Shown here: positions 53,537 to 61,891 of the stretch, in pieces
How positions within the stretch are numbered: the first letter of the stretch is position 1
How the letters are laid out: each line of letters begins with the position of its first letter
DNA from: Chitinophaga sp. HK235
GTDB lineage: Bacteria; Bacteroidota; Bacteroidia; Chitinophagales; Chitinophagaceae
DNA length: 64,000 bases
Direction: 5' to 3'
NCBI RefSeq assembly: GCF_018255755.1
Contig: NZ_CP073766.1
Coordinates: 6,818,501-6,882,500, forward strand
Position numbers and translations under genes: made by a program
Notes under the pieces: generated by a model
The model's input: only the letters and a program-made list of their open reading frames with translations
The model's database searches: none
Told to the model about the DNA's origin: nothing

Positions 53537-54913
53537 TTATAGTAGAATTCCCTTCATCAGCGTATACGCCACGGTGAAGTAAATCAGCAGTCCCGTCACA
53601 TCTACCAGTGTGGCTACAAAAGGAGCGGAAGAGGTAGCAGGGTCGGCGCCGGCTTTTTTAAGGATGATGGGTAGCATAGAACCGGAGAGGGTACCCCATA
53701 ATACCACGCCTACCAGGGAGAAACCTACGGTAGTGCCTATGAGAACGGTATGTTCTCCATAGGTGTGGAAAAGGCTGTTCCAGAGCAGGATGCGGATAAA
53801 ACCGATACACCCCAGTACGCTGCCCAGCATGAGGCCCGAAACGATTTCGCGTCGCATAACGCGCCACCAGTCGTTGATGGTGATTTCGCCCAGCGCCATG
53901 GCCTGGATGATAAGTGTAGAGGCTTGTGAGCCGCTATTGCCACCACTGGAGATAATCAGTGGTACAAAGAGGGCGAGCACTACGGCTTTGGCTATTTCAT
54001 CTTCAAAGAATCCCATGGCGGTGGCGGTGAGCATTTCACCGATGAACAGTACCACGAGCCAGCCTACACGTTTTTTGACCAGTTTGAGTAAGGGCATATC
54101 GAGATAGGGCTCATCGAGGGCTTCGGTACCACCGATCTTCTGGATGTCTTCTGTATGTTCTTCGTTGGCAATCCACAACATATCATCGATGGTCACGATA
54201 CCCAGCAGGATGCCCTGGTCGTCTACTACAGGGAGGGCTACCCGGTTCTCCATCCGGAACACCTGGATGGCTTCTTCCTGGTCATCATTAGCATGAAGCG
54301 ATACAAAGCGGTCGTCCATAAGAGTATGTACCACGGTGTCGGTGGCTACCAGCAGAAATTCGCGGATACGGAAGTCATCGAGCAGATGGCCTTTTTCATC
54401 TATCACATAAATTACGTCGATGGTCTCACTGTCTTTTCCGTGTTCCCGGATATAGTCCAGCACTTCTTTGACGGTCCATTCTTCCCTGACAGCGATATAG
54501 TCGGGCGTCATGATACGTCCGACGCTGTTTTCAGGGTATCCCAGCAGGGAAAGGGTGATGCGTCGTTCTTCCGGGTCGAGTAGTTTGATCAGCTCTTTCA
54601 CGGCTTCACTGGGTAGTTCTTCCAGAAAAGAGGTACGGTCATCGGCCGGCAGCTCATTCATCAGCTCGGCTATTTTGGCGGGTGCCAGTGCCCTGATCAC
54701 ATCTTCCTGCAGGGGAAAGTCCAGGATACGGAAAGCCGCTGCCGCTCGGGTGATCGACAGGTTGTTGATAATAGCACCGGCATTTTCCGGGTCTTCGTGA
54801 ATCAACTCTGCTATGTCCGTAATTAACTGGTCGTCCAGGTACACTGAGAGCTCGCGGTAGTTTTTTTCTTTCTTCAGTGTGCTGAATTTCTCCAGTAATG
54901 CTTCATTTTCCAT
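53537..54913 (-). CDS. mgtE: Magnesium transporter MgtE
   Basis: A 458-residue channel. N-terminal superhelical MgtE_N domain (to about 135, with PADDRTSFLEELPSEAVKEL), two CBS domains (about 140-265), a connecting helix and a five-helix pore domain from about 290. The pore signature ISSGGNSGSQASTLIIQAMA is present, as is the C-terminal DVTGLLIYF. It senses and imports Mg2+. The gene is followed by the 3'-end element and terminator. Confidence 0.95.
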   Translation of the reverse strand: MENEALLEKFSTLKKEKNYRELSVYLDDQLITDIAELIHEDPENAGAIINNLSITRAAAAFRILDFPLQEDVIRALAPAKIAELMNELPADDRTSFLEELPSEAVKELIKLLDPEERRITLSLLGYPENSVGRIMTPDYIAVREEWTVKEVLDYIREHGKDSETIDVIYVIDEKGHLLDDFRIREFLLVATDTVVHTLMDDRFVSLHANDDQEEAIQVFRMENRVALPVVDDQGILLGIVTIDDMLWIANEEHTEDIQKIGGTEALDEPYLDMPLLKLVKKRVGWLVVLFIGEMLTATAMGFFEDEIAKAVVLALFVPLIISSGGNSGSQASTLIIQAMALGEITINDWWRVMRREIVSGLMLGSVLGCIGFIRILLWNSLFHTYGEHTVLIGTTVGFSLVGVVLWGTLSGSMLPIILKKAGADPATSSAPFVATLVDVTGLLIYFTVAYTLMKGILL

Positions 54914-54972
54914 GTACTAATTTGACTCTATGCGCGAAAATAAGTTAAAATAAAACGCCTCCGGGGTTATTA

Positions 54973-55848
54973 CTATAATAATTCTCCGACGTGTAACCGG
55001 ATATTGTTACAGATAGTATCAGTAGGCAGGTCGTTGGCATCCAGTCCGAAAGGATCTTCAATTTCTTCGGCAATAAGTTCAAGGCTGGCCAGTACAAAGA
55101 ATATAAATACTACCATGGGAATGATCAGGTAGCCCAGGCTGAACACATACCCGAAGGGCATGGTCATGATATAGAAGAAGATGAATTTTTTGATGAATAC
55201 ACTGTAACTGAAGGGGATAGGGGTGCTTTTGATGCGTTCGCAGGCGCCGCAAACTTCGGTCAGGGACTGCAATTCATTGTTGAGGATGATGAGCTGGTCT
55301 CCGCTGAGTTCTCCCTGGCGGTGCAGTTCCATGGTTTTGTGCTGGATCCGGGAAGCCAGCTGGTTGGGTACATGTTTGGAAAGATCTACGGGCTCATGGT
55401 CTCCGGGCAGTGCTTCCATCTCTTCTGGCTTATAGGTTTTGCGTAGATGGTTTTTGAGGCTGAAGGCATAGTTGGGGATCATGATCCGGAAAAATTCCCG
55501 GGCTTCCTTGTTGGAAGAGGGTAACATGGCCTGTATTTTAATGGCGAGGTTACGGCTGCTGTTGACCAGCGTGCCCCATTGGCGACGTCCTTCCCACCAG
55601 CGGTCATAGGCAGTATTGGTTCTGAATACCAGTAACAGGGAGATGACAAACCCCAGCAGGCCGTGCATCAGGGATATGTTCTTGATCTCACTGTTGGCAG
55701 ACAGATTCCAGAAAGATAGCTCCAGCCAGGCTATTGCAGCAGAATAGATGGACAGGGCTATAAACATGGGAAAGAGCTTCCGTACCGTGTCCGCTTTGTG
55801 GATACGGAAGATAAACGTAAACCAGTCTTTCGGGTTGTAGTTGATCAT
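54973..55848 (-). CDS. Bestrophin family ion channel
   Basis: A 291-residue bestrophin/YneE-type protein with four helices. The signature FRTNTAYDRWWEGRRQWG (60-77 region) and NSSRNLAIKIQA match, plus LIIPMVVFIFFVLASLELIA with IEDPFGLDANDLPTD near the C-terminus, the last being the usual bestrophin ED-P-F motif. Bacterial members conduct cations. It lies just upstream of mgtE on the same strand. Confidence 0.93.
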   Translation of the reverse strand: MINYNPKDWFTFIFRIHKADTVRKLFPMFIALSIYSAAIAWLELSFWNLSANSEIKNISLMHGLLGFVISLLLVFRTNTAYDRWWEGRRQWGTLVNSSRNLAIKIQAMLPSSNKEAREFFRIMIPNYAFSLKNHLRKTYKPEEMEALPGDHEPVDLSKHVPNQLASRIQHKTMELHRQGELSGDQLIILNNELQSLTEVCGACERIKSTPIPFSYSVFIKKFIFFYIMTMPFGYVFSLGYLIIPMVVFIFFVLASLELIAEEIEDPFGLDANDLPTDTICNNIRLHVGELL

Positions 55849-55992
55849 AAGCTAACTGTTAACGTATAAAAGTAAATACCGATCCCTTAAAAGAAAATTA
55901 AATCGGGCCGCAAACCTAAAATTTTTAAACATGATTTTGATAACTTCCTTCTTTAACTTTACTTTACGCCTTCTTTTATTTGAATTAGCGCT

Positions 55993-56406
55993 ATGATTAA
56001 GCCATACTTATACGTAGATAAGTCCAAGGGAAAAGGTCGGGGAGTATACACAAAGGAACGAATTCCCGCCGGAACAAGGATTGAGACATCTCCCGTACTG
56101 GTCCTCTCTTACGATGACACAGAAATTGTGGACAAAACAAAACTTCACAATTATATTTTCCTCTGGGGTGTCCGTGAAACACGCTCCTGCATTGCCCTGG
56201 GGTTCTGCTCTATCTACAACCACGACTACAATCCCAACTGTGAATACGAGATGGATTTTGATGCCGAAACTATGAGCATCATCACCCGCCGCGATATCAA
56301 AAGAGGAGAGGAATTGTTCATTAACTACAATGGTGATGTGACCGATGATTCCCCGGTTTGGTTCGATATGAAACGTACCAAAGAAAACCAGGAAAAGTCC
56401 AAGTAA
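55993..56406 (+). CDS. SET-domain protein
   Basis: A 137-residue protein that is almost only a SET domain: KSKGKGRGVYTKERIPAGT (start of the fold), YNHDYNPNCEYEMDF (the NHxxxPN motif for SAM and knot) and ITRRDIKRGEELFINYNGD (the C-terminal ELxxxYG-like motif, here INYNGD). SET proteins methylate lysines in eukaryotes; bacterial singletons are common but poorly studied. It begins at 55993, convergently placed with nothing else; a target is unknown. Confidence 0.88.
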   Translation: MIKPYLYVDKSKGKGRGVYTKERIPAGTRIETSPVLVLSYDDTEIVDKTKLHNYIFLWGVRETRSCIALGFCSIYNHDYNPNCEYEMDFDAETMSIITRRDIKRGEELFINYNGDVTDDSPVWFDMKRTKENQEKSK

Positions 56407-56493
56407 GGACCTTCGGACCTTCCGGATGGGCGCCGCTGCGATGCCCGTCCGGAAATTTCCGGAAAAATCCTTGGCGCCTGGTAATTTTTTCCT

Positions 56494-56521
56494 AATATTG
56501 TATAAGTACTTATATAATTTT
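56494..56521. promoter_or_regulatory. Candidate MarR operator 1
   Basis: Inverted repeat centred on TATAAG-TA-CTTATA. Its right arm CTTATATAATTTT is identical to that of operator 2; the left arm differs in a few bases. Confidence 0.6.
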
Positions 56522-56525
56522 AAAA

Positions 56526-56622
56526 GGTACTGCCGTCAGAAGGTACCGGCATCACCAGACCCGCTGATTAAGGGTCAGCTGCTCTACCAACGTACCGTTG
56601 TCAGAAGGCACCGGCACCACAA
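56526..56622. repeat. 32-base direct repeat flanking a tRNA-like core
   Basis: 56526-56557 and 56591-56622 match at 25 of 32 positions, and most differences are transitions. The 33-34 bases between them are the tRNA-Lys-like core. Confidence 0.7.
56558..56591 (-). pseudogene. tRNA-Lys(CUU)-like fragment
   Basis: Minus-strand 56591-56558 begins GTTGGTAGAGCAGCTGACCC and continues TTAATCAGCGGGTC: the 3' half of a D-arm, a 5-bp anticodon stem GCTGA/TCAGC around loop CCCTTAA, and a variable loop. The anticodon would be CUU (Lys), but position 33 is C where U is universal, and there is no acceptor stem or T-arm. A nonfunctional remnant or an attachment-site scar. Confidence 0.6.
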
Positions 56623-56727
56623 CTTAAATGGTGAAGCCCTCCCGCTGCAGACCTTACCAGTAACAGATGATAGAAGCGGATGATCGCCCGCGATCGCTTT
56701 TCCGCCCGTTTATCATCTTTTTAAAAG

Positions 56728-56755
56728 AAAATTATATAAGCACTTATATAATTTT
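56728..56755. promoter_or_regulatory. Candidate MarR operator 2
   Basis: A perfect inverted repeat with 13-base arms (AAAATTATATAAG and CTTATATAATTTT) and a 2-base spacer, ending 30 bases before the MarR start codon. Its right arm runs into TATAATTTTTC, a weak -7-like sequence, so binding would block the promoter. Confidence 0.72.
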
Positions 56756-56785
56756 TCAGGACGATCATTTGTAATCCATCATCGT

Positions 56786-57277
56786 ATGAGTTTTTATCCA
56801 TCACTGGGATATCTCGTTTTTGGCAGCCGCCTTCGGAGGCTCAGTGAATACTTCCTTATGGAAGTCAACAAGGTATATGAACAGGCAGGCATTCCCTTTG
56901 ATGCCAGCTGGTTCCCTGTGTTTTATCTGCTCTCTGGCCAGCAGCCCATGCCTATCATAGACATTGCAGCTCAGCTGGAGATATCCCACTCTGCCGTTAG
57001 TCAGATGGTGACCAACCTGCGAAAAAAAGGACTGCTTAAAACCACGCCCTGCAAAGAAGACGGCCGCCGCCAGCTGGTAGCCTTCACCAAAAAGGGCACA
57101 GAAATGCTGCATCAGATACAACCCATCTGGAAAGCTATCTCCATCGCCATGGAAGATCTCGTGATGGAAAACAAACAAAGCCAGCAGCTGCTGGCCGCCA
57201 TTGCACAGGTGGAACAGGCCGTGCAGCAACAGCCGCTGTCGGAAAGAGTGGTACACTCCCTGCATAAAAACAAATAA
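56786..57277 (+). CDS. MarR family transcriptional regulator, candidate repressor of hut
   Basis: A 163-residue winged-helix protein. The recognition part is MPIIDIAAQLEISHSAVSQM (about 51-70) followed by VTNLRKKGLLKTTPCKEDGR, the wing. MarR proteins bind palindromes as dimers and release on small ligands. The perfect palindrome 30 bases upstream and the hutH start 42 bases downstream suggest autoregulation and control of the histidine operon. HutC or HutR, the usual hut regulators, is absent, so a MarR would be an alternative. The ligand is unknown; urocanate is the natural guess. Confidence 0.88.
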   Translation: MSFYPSLGYLVFGSRLRRLSEYFLMEVNKVYEQAGIPFDASWFPVFYLLSGQQPMPIIDIAAQLEISHSAVSQMVTNLRKKGLLKTTPCKEDGRRQLVAFTKKGTEMLHQIQPIWKAISIAMEDLVMENKQSQQLLAAIAQVEQAVQQQPLSERVVHSLHKNK

Positions 57278-57319
57278 TCATCATACACCAGCTCAATCTT
57301 TATCTATAAATCAATAACC

Positions 57320-58888
57320 ATGAGTGATATTTTCAAATACGGTACTGACCAGCTGACAGTAGGCGTGGTGCTCGATATTGCCGCCGGCAAAATAAAAGGC
57401 ATCCTGTCTCCGGAAGTCATCACCCGTGTCAACACCAGCCATGGATATGTGCAGAAAATCGTTGCACAACATACCACGGTATATGGTATCAACACCGGCT
57501 TCGGCCCCCTCTGCGATACCAAGATCTCAGAAGATGATACCCGCGCCCTGCAGTACAATATCCTGCAAAGCCACAGCGTAGGCGTAGGTAGCCCTATCCC
57601 CGAAGAGATCGCCCGCCTTATGCTCGTCACCAAAGTACATGCGCTGGCACAGGGATATTCAGGTGTGGCACTCTCCACACTGGAACGCATCATCTGGCAT
57701 ATCGAAAACAATGTCACCCCGCTGGTGCCTGAAAAAGGCTCTGTAGGCGCCTCCGGAGACCTCGCCCCGTTATCACATCTCTTCCTGCCACTCATCGGTC
57801 TCGGAAAAGTGTGGTATAAAGGTCAGCAAACCACCATGGATGCAGTGATGCAACAGGAAGGTCTGCAGCCCATCGTACTAGGCCCCAAGGAAGGTCTGGC
57901 CCTCATCAACGGTACCCAGTTCATCCTGTCTTTCGCCGTTAAAGCAGTACAACGCCTGCACAACGCGCTGGAAGCTGCTGATATCATCGGTGCCCTCTCC
58001 CTCGAAGGACTCATGGGCACCCACAAACCCTTCGACCCACGCCTGCACGCCATCCGGCCTTTCCGCGGCAACCAGCTCGTAGCACATCGTCTTAAAACCA
58101 TGCTCGACAACTCCGAGATCATGGCTTCACATGTCAACTGCGACCGCGTTCAGGACCCTTACTCACTTCGCTGTATGCCGCAGGTACACGGAGCTTCCCG
58201 CACCGCATGGCTGCACCTGGCTGAACTGACCACCATCGAACTCAATGCTGTAACAGACAACCCGATCATCTTCAGTGATACCGATACCATCAGCGGAGGT
58301 AACTTCCACGGGCAGCCCATGGCATTGCCCCTCGACTACGCGACCATCGCTGCTGCTGAAGTAGGTAATATCTCCGACAGACGCAGCTACATGATGATAG
58401 AAGGCCGCTATGGTCTGCCTAAACTGCTCATCGATGATGCCGGCCTCAACTCCGGATTTATGATACCGCAGTATACTACCGCAGCACTGGTTACCGAAAA
58501 CAAAACACTCTGTTTCCCTCCCAGCGCCGATAGCGTGCCTACCTCACTGGGACAGGAAGACCACGTGTCTATGGGATCTATCAGTGGCCGTAAACTCAAC
58601 CAGGTAATCGGCAACCTCGAATACATCCTGGCCATAGAACTGCTGTATGCCGCACAGGCAGTAGACTTCCGCCGGCCACTCAAATCAGGCCCCATCCTGG
58701 AAGCTGTACACCGCTATGCCCGCGAAAAAGTGTCTTTCGCCAAAAAAGACCGCATCTTCGCCTACGATATCGAAGCACTGCACCAAATCGTTACCGACCA
58801 GTCTCTTGTGCGTGTAGCTAACGAAGCCGCCGCACAGCATCAATTACCTATAAATGGAATCTATCATGACCAGTTTGGACTTTATTAA
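57320..58888 (+). CDS. hutH: Histidine ammonia-lyase
   Basis: A 522-residue lyase that deaminates L-histidine to urocanate. The autocatalytic MIO prosthetic group arises from A144-S145-G146 in GSVGASGDLAPLSHL. YGINTGFG (55-62) and the tail GQEDHVSMGSISGRKL are conserved. First enzyme of the pathway. Its last 23-35 bases overlap hutU in another frame. Confidence 0.98.
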   Translation: MSDIFKYGTDQLTVGVVLDIAAGKIKGILSPEVITRVNTSHGYVQKIVAQHTTVYGINTGFGPLCDTKISEDDTRALQYNILQSHSVGVGSPIPEEIARLMLVTKVHALAQGYSGVALSTLERIIWHIENNVTPLVPEKGSVGASGDLAPLSHLFLPLIGLGKVWYKGQQTTMDAVMQQEGLQPIVLGPKEGLALINGTQFILSFAVKAVQRLHNALEAADIIGALSLEGLMGTHKPFDPRLHAIRPFRGNQLVAHRLKTMLDNSEIMASHVNCDRVQDPYSLRCMPQVHGASRTAWLHLAELTTIELNAVTDNPIIFSDTDTISGGNFHGQPMALPLDYATIAAAEVGNISDRRSYMMIEGRYGLPKLLIDDAGLNSGFMIPQYTTAALVTENKTLCFPPSADSVPTSLGQEDHVSMGSISGRKLNQVIGNLEYILAIELLYAAQAVDFRRPLKSGPILEAVHRYAREKVSFAKKDRIFAYDIEALHQIVTDQSLVRVANEAAAQHQLPINGIYHDQFGLY

Positions 58889-60536
58889 ACAATACGCGGC
58901 ACACCCGCATTATAAGGCACCCCGCGGCACTCAGCTGCATGCTAAATCCTGGCAGACAGAAGCTCCGCTGCGTATGTTGCTCAACAACCTCGATGATGAA
59001 GTAGCTGAAAACCCCGATGAACTGGTGGTTTACGGTGGTATCGGCCAGGCTGCCCGCAATCGCGAAGCCCTGGAAAAAATCATCAAAACATTACTGGAAC
59101 TCGATGAAGACCATTCCCTGCTGGTGCAGTCCGGCAAACCGGTAGGCATCGTACGCACCCATCCGCAGGCTCCCAGAGTAATGCTGGCCAACAGCAACCT
59201 CGTACCCAAATGGGCTACCTGGGAACATTTCAACGAACTGCGCGCCAAAGGCCTCATGATGTACGGCCAGATGACCGCCGGCAGCTGGATCTATATCGGT
59301 ACCCAGGGCATCCTCCAGGGAACCTACGAAACCTTTATGGAATGCGGCCGTCAGCACTTCAACGGTAACCTCGCCGGTAAACTGATCGTTACCGCCGGTA
59401 TCGGTGGTATGGGTGGTGCCCAGCCCCTGGCCGCTACCATGGCCGGTGGCGTGATGCTCGCTGCAGACATCGATCCTACCCGCATACAGAAACGAATAGA
59501 TACCCGCTACCTCGACCGCATGACTTATTCCTATGAGGAAGCGGTAGCCTGGGTGAAAGAAGCGATGGCCAAAGGGCAGCCTCTGTCTGTAGGCCTCGTC
59601 AGCGATGCCGGAGATATGCTGGAACGTCTGCTCAAAGACAATATCATCCCCGATGTGCTCACCGACCAGACCTCCGCACATGATCCTATCAATGGTTACG
59701 TGCCCAATGATATGACCCTCCAGGCTGCGCTGGAACTGCGTAAAAACGATCCTGCCCGTTACCGCCAGCTGTCGCTCAGGAGCATGGCCCGCCACGTAGG
59801 CTTTATGCTGGAGATGCAACAAAAAGGCGCTGTGACTTTCGACTATGGCAACAACCTCCGCGAATTCGCTAAAGAAGGCGGTGAGCCCAATGCCTTTAAC
59901 TTTCCTGGTTTCACACCAGCTTATATCCGTCCGCTTTTCTGCGAAGGAAAAGGACCTTTCCGCTGGGTAGCCCTCTCCGGCGACCCTGAAGATATCTATA
60001 CCACAGACCGTGCGCTGATGGAAGCTTTCCCGGAAAATACCCACCTGATCAACTGGCTGAAACAGGCGCAGGAAAAAGTGGCCTTCCAGGGGCTGCCTGC
60101 CCGTATCTGCTGGCTGGGTCTGGGAGAAAGAGAAAAAGCAGGATTGATCTTTAACGAACTCGTAAGAACTGGCAAGGTAAAAGCACCGATCGTTATCGGA
60201 CGTGATCACCTCGACTGTGGCTCTGTAGCTTCCCCCAACCGGGAAACAGAATCCATGAAAGACGGCTCTGATGCTGTCAGCGACTGGACACTGCTCAACC
60301 TGATGTCCAACACCGGCGGCGGTGCTACCTGGGTGTCTTTCCACCATGGTGGCGGCGTAGGTATGGGATATTCCCAGCACGCCGGCATGGTAGTACTGGC
60401 TGACGGTACAGACCGGGCTGCTGCCTGTCTTAGCCGTGTACTGTTCAACGACCCGGCTATGGGCATCTTCCGCCACGCCGACGCTGGTTACGAAAAGGCA
60501 CAGCAATGGGCCGATAAATTCGGGATCAATATTTAG
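58854..60536 (+). CDS. hutU: Urocanate hydratase
   Basis: A 560-residue urocanase that uses NAD+ as an electrophile to hydrate urocanate to imidazolonepropionate. Seen: VYGGIGQAARNREALE, AGSWIYIGTQGILQGTYE, the NAD loop TAGIGGMGGAQPLAATMAGG, and DHLDCGSVASPNRETESM containing the active-site cysteine. Start may be 58854 or the internal ATG at 58866; both overlap hutH. Translationally coupled to hutH. Confidence 0.97.
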   Translation: MESIMTSLDFIKQYAAHPHYKAPRGTQLHAKSWQTEAPLRMLLNNLDDEVAENPDELVVYGGIGQAARNREALEKIIKTLLELDEDHSLLVQSGKPVGIVRTHPQAPRVMLANSNLVPKWATWEHFNELRAKGLMMYGQMTAGSWIYIGTQGILQGTYETFMECGRQHFNGNLAGKLIVTAGIGGMGGAQPLAATMAGGVMLAADIDPTRIQKRIDTRYLDRMTYSYEEAVAWVKEAMAKGQPLSVGLVSDAGDMLERLLKDNIIPDVLTDQTSAHDPINGYVPNDMTLQAALELRKNDPARYRQLSLRSMARHVGFMLEMQQKGAVTFDYGNNLREFAKEGGEPNAFNFPGFTPAYIRPLFCEGKGPFRWVALSGDPEDIYTTDRALMEAFPENTHLINWLKQAQEKVAFQGLPARICWLGLGEREKAGLIFNELVRTGKVKAPIVIGRDHLDCGSVASPNRETESMKDGSDAVSDWTLLNLMSNTGGGATWVSFHHGGGVGMGYSQHAGMVVLADGTDRAAACLSRVLFNDPAMGIFRHADAGYEKAQQWADKFGINI

Positions 60537-60551
60537 ATGTAGCGATTTTTT

Positions 60552-60658
60552 GATTTATGGATTTTGGAATTTGTTAGCGAAGATTGGATGATGTTACTTG
60601 TCCTTCATTTCAAATCCCAAAATCCATAAATCCCAAAATCCCAAAATCCATAAAATCA
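60552..60658. repeat. Inverted plus direct repeat abutting the hutI start
   Basis: 60552-60573 and 60611-60632 form a 22-bp inverted repeat with one mismatch; further copies of the arm words (CCCAAAATCCATAAA) continue to the hutI start codon at 60659. Confidence 0.85.
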
Positions 60659-61888
60659 ATGAAACTATTAATAGGTCCTTTCTCGCAAATCCTTCCCCTG
60701 ACAGGCCTGCCGCTGAAAGGCACGCTGCAGGACGAACAGCTCACCATCATCGAAAAAGGTGGTGTCGTGGTAAGCGATGGGAAAATCGTAGCAGTGGCAC
60801 CTTACAAGGAGCTGCAGCGTGAGTATCCCGATTGTGAGCTGGCTTTTATTGACCGGCCAATGGTGTTGCTGCCAGGGTTTATTGATTGTCATACACATAT
60901 TTGTTTTGACGGTACCCGCAACAGGGACTATGCCATGCGTATAGCCGGTAAAAGTTACCTCGAGATAGCCCGCGCTGGTGGCGGTATATGGGACTCCGTT
61001 ACCAAAACACGTATAGCCGATGTCGTTACCCTGGTGGAAAATACGGTGGCCCGTGCCAACCGCCATCTGAAAGAAGGGGTTACAACCATAGAGGTGAAAA
61101 GTGGTTATGGGCTTAACTTTGAAAGCGAACTGAAAATGCTGCGGGCCATACAACAGGCATCGCTGTATACCGCTGCCACACTGGTACCTACTTGTCTGGC
61201 CGCACATATGAAACCAAGAGACTTCAACGGTACGGAAGAAGCCTATCTGCAATGGGCGCTCAATGAGCTGTTGCCCGTATTGAAAGAGGAATCGCTTACC
61301 AACCGGGTAGATATTTTCATTGAAGAAACAGCATTCTCTGCAGCAGCATCGCTGACATACCTGCAAAAGGCCCGTGAGCTGGGTTTTGCCGCTACCGTAC
61401 ACGCTGATCAGTTCAGCGCTGGTGGCGCAACAGTGGCCGTGGCAGCAGGCGCCCTGTCTGCCGACCATCTGGAAGCCAGCAGCGACAAGGAAATAGCACT
61501 GCTGGCCAAGTCTGACACAGTGGCGGTAGTATTGCCAGGTGCGTCGCTGGGCCTGGGCATGCATTATGCGCCGGCACGCAGATTGCTGAATGAAGGAGCC
61601 TGTGTAGCCATCGCAAGCGACTGGAACCCGGGATCTGCACCGATGGGCGATCTGCTGATACAGGCAGCGGTGATGAGTGCGGCAGAAAAATTGTCTACCG
61701 CCGAAGTGCTGGCCGCTTTAACGTTGAGGGCTGCACCCGCACTACAGATAAAAGATGCAGGCCAGCTGGCCGCCGGATTCGTGGCCGACCTGCAGGCTTA
61801 TCCCACCGCCGATTTCAGAGACATACTCTACTACCAGGGTAAAATGAAACCGGCAATGGTTTGGAAAAAAGGAGATTTAGTCCAATAA
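60659..61888 (+). CDS. hutI: Imidazolonepropionase
   Basis: A 409-residue amidohydrolase converting imidazolonepropionate to formiminoglutamate. Metal motifs: GFIDCHTHICFDGTRNRDY, CLAAHMKP and VHADQFSAGGATVA, and ASDWNPGSAP. ATG at 60659 is chosen because upstream in-frame codons are repeat sequence (runs of Pro-Lys-Ile-Lys-like words) and homology begins with MKLLIGPFSQILPL. Third gene of the pathway. Confidence 0.96.
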   Translation: MKLLIGPFSQILPLTGLPLKGTLQDEQLTIIEKGGVVVSDGKIVAVAPYKELQREYPDCELAFIDRPMVLLPGFIDCHTHICFDGTRNRDYAMRIAGKSYLEIARAGGGIWDSVTKTRIADVVTLVENTVARANRHLKEGVTTIEVKSGYGLNFESELKMLRAIQQASLYTAATLVPTCLAAHMKPRDFNGTEEAYLQWALNELLPVLKEESLTNRVDIFIEETAFSAAASLTYLQKARELGFAATVHADQFSAGGATVAVAAGALSADHLEASSDKEIALLAKSDTVAVVLPGASLGLGMHYAPARRLLNEGACVAIASDWNPGSAPMGDLLIQAAVMSAAEKLSTAEVLAALTLRAAPALQIKDAGQLAAGFVADLQAYPTADFRDILYYQGKMKPAMVWKKGDLVQ

Positions 61889-61891
61889 ACT

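Larger units (their letters stand above)
56407..56785. other. hut upstream region with palindromes and tRNA-like core
   Basis: 380 bases with no protein gene. It contains palindrome 1 (56494-56521), a direct-repeat/tRNA-like element (56526-56622) and palindrome 2 (56728-56755). See the separate entries. Confidence 0.6.

Noticed and set aside
56558..56591. Functional tRNA gene
   Set aside because: Acceptor stem and T-arm are missing and position 33 is C; only the D/anticodon core is tRNA-like.
59091..60506. 471-codon frame antisense to hutU
   Set aside because: Antisense shadow over a highly conserved enzyme; content of His/Tyr/Gly is typical of reverse-complement reading.
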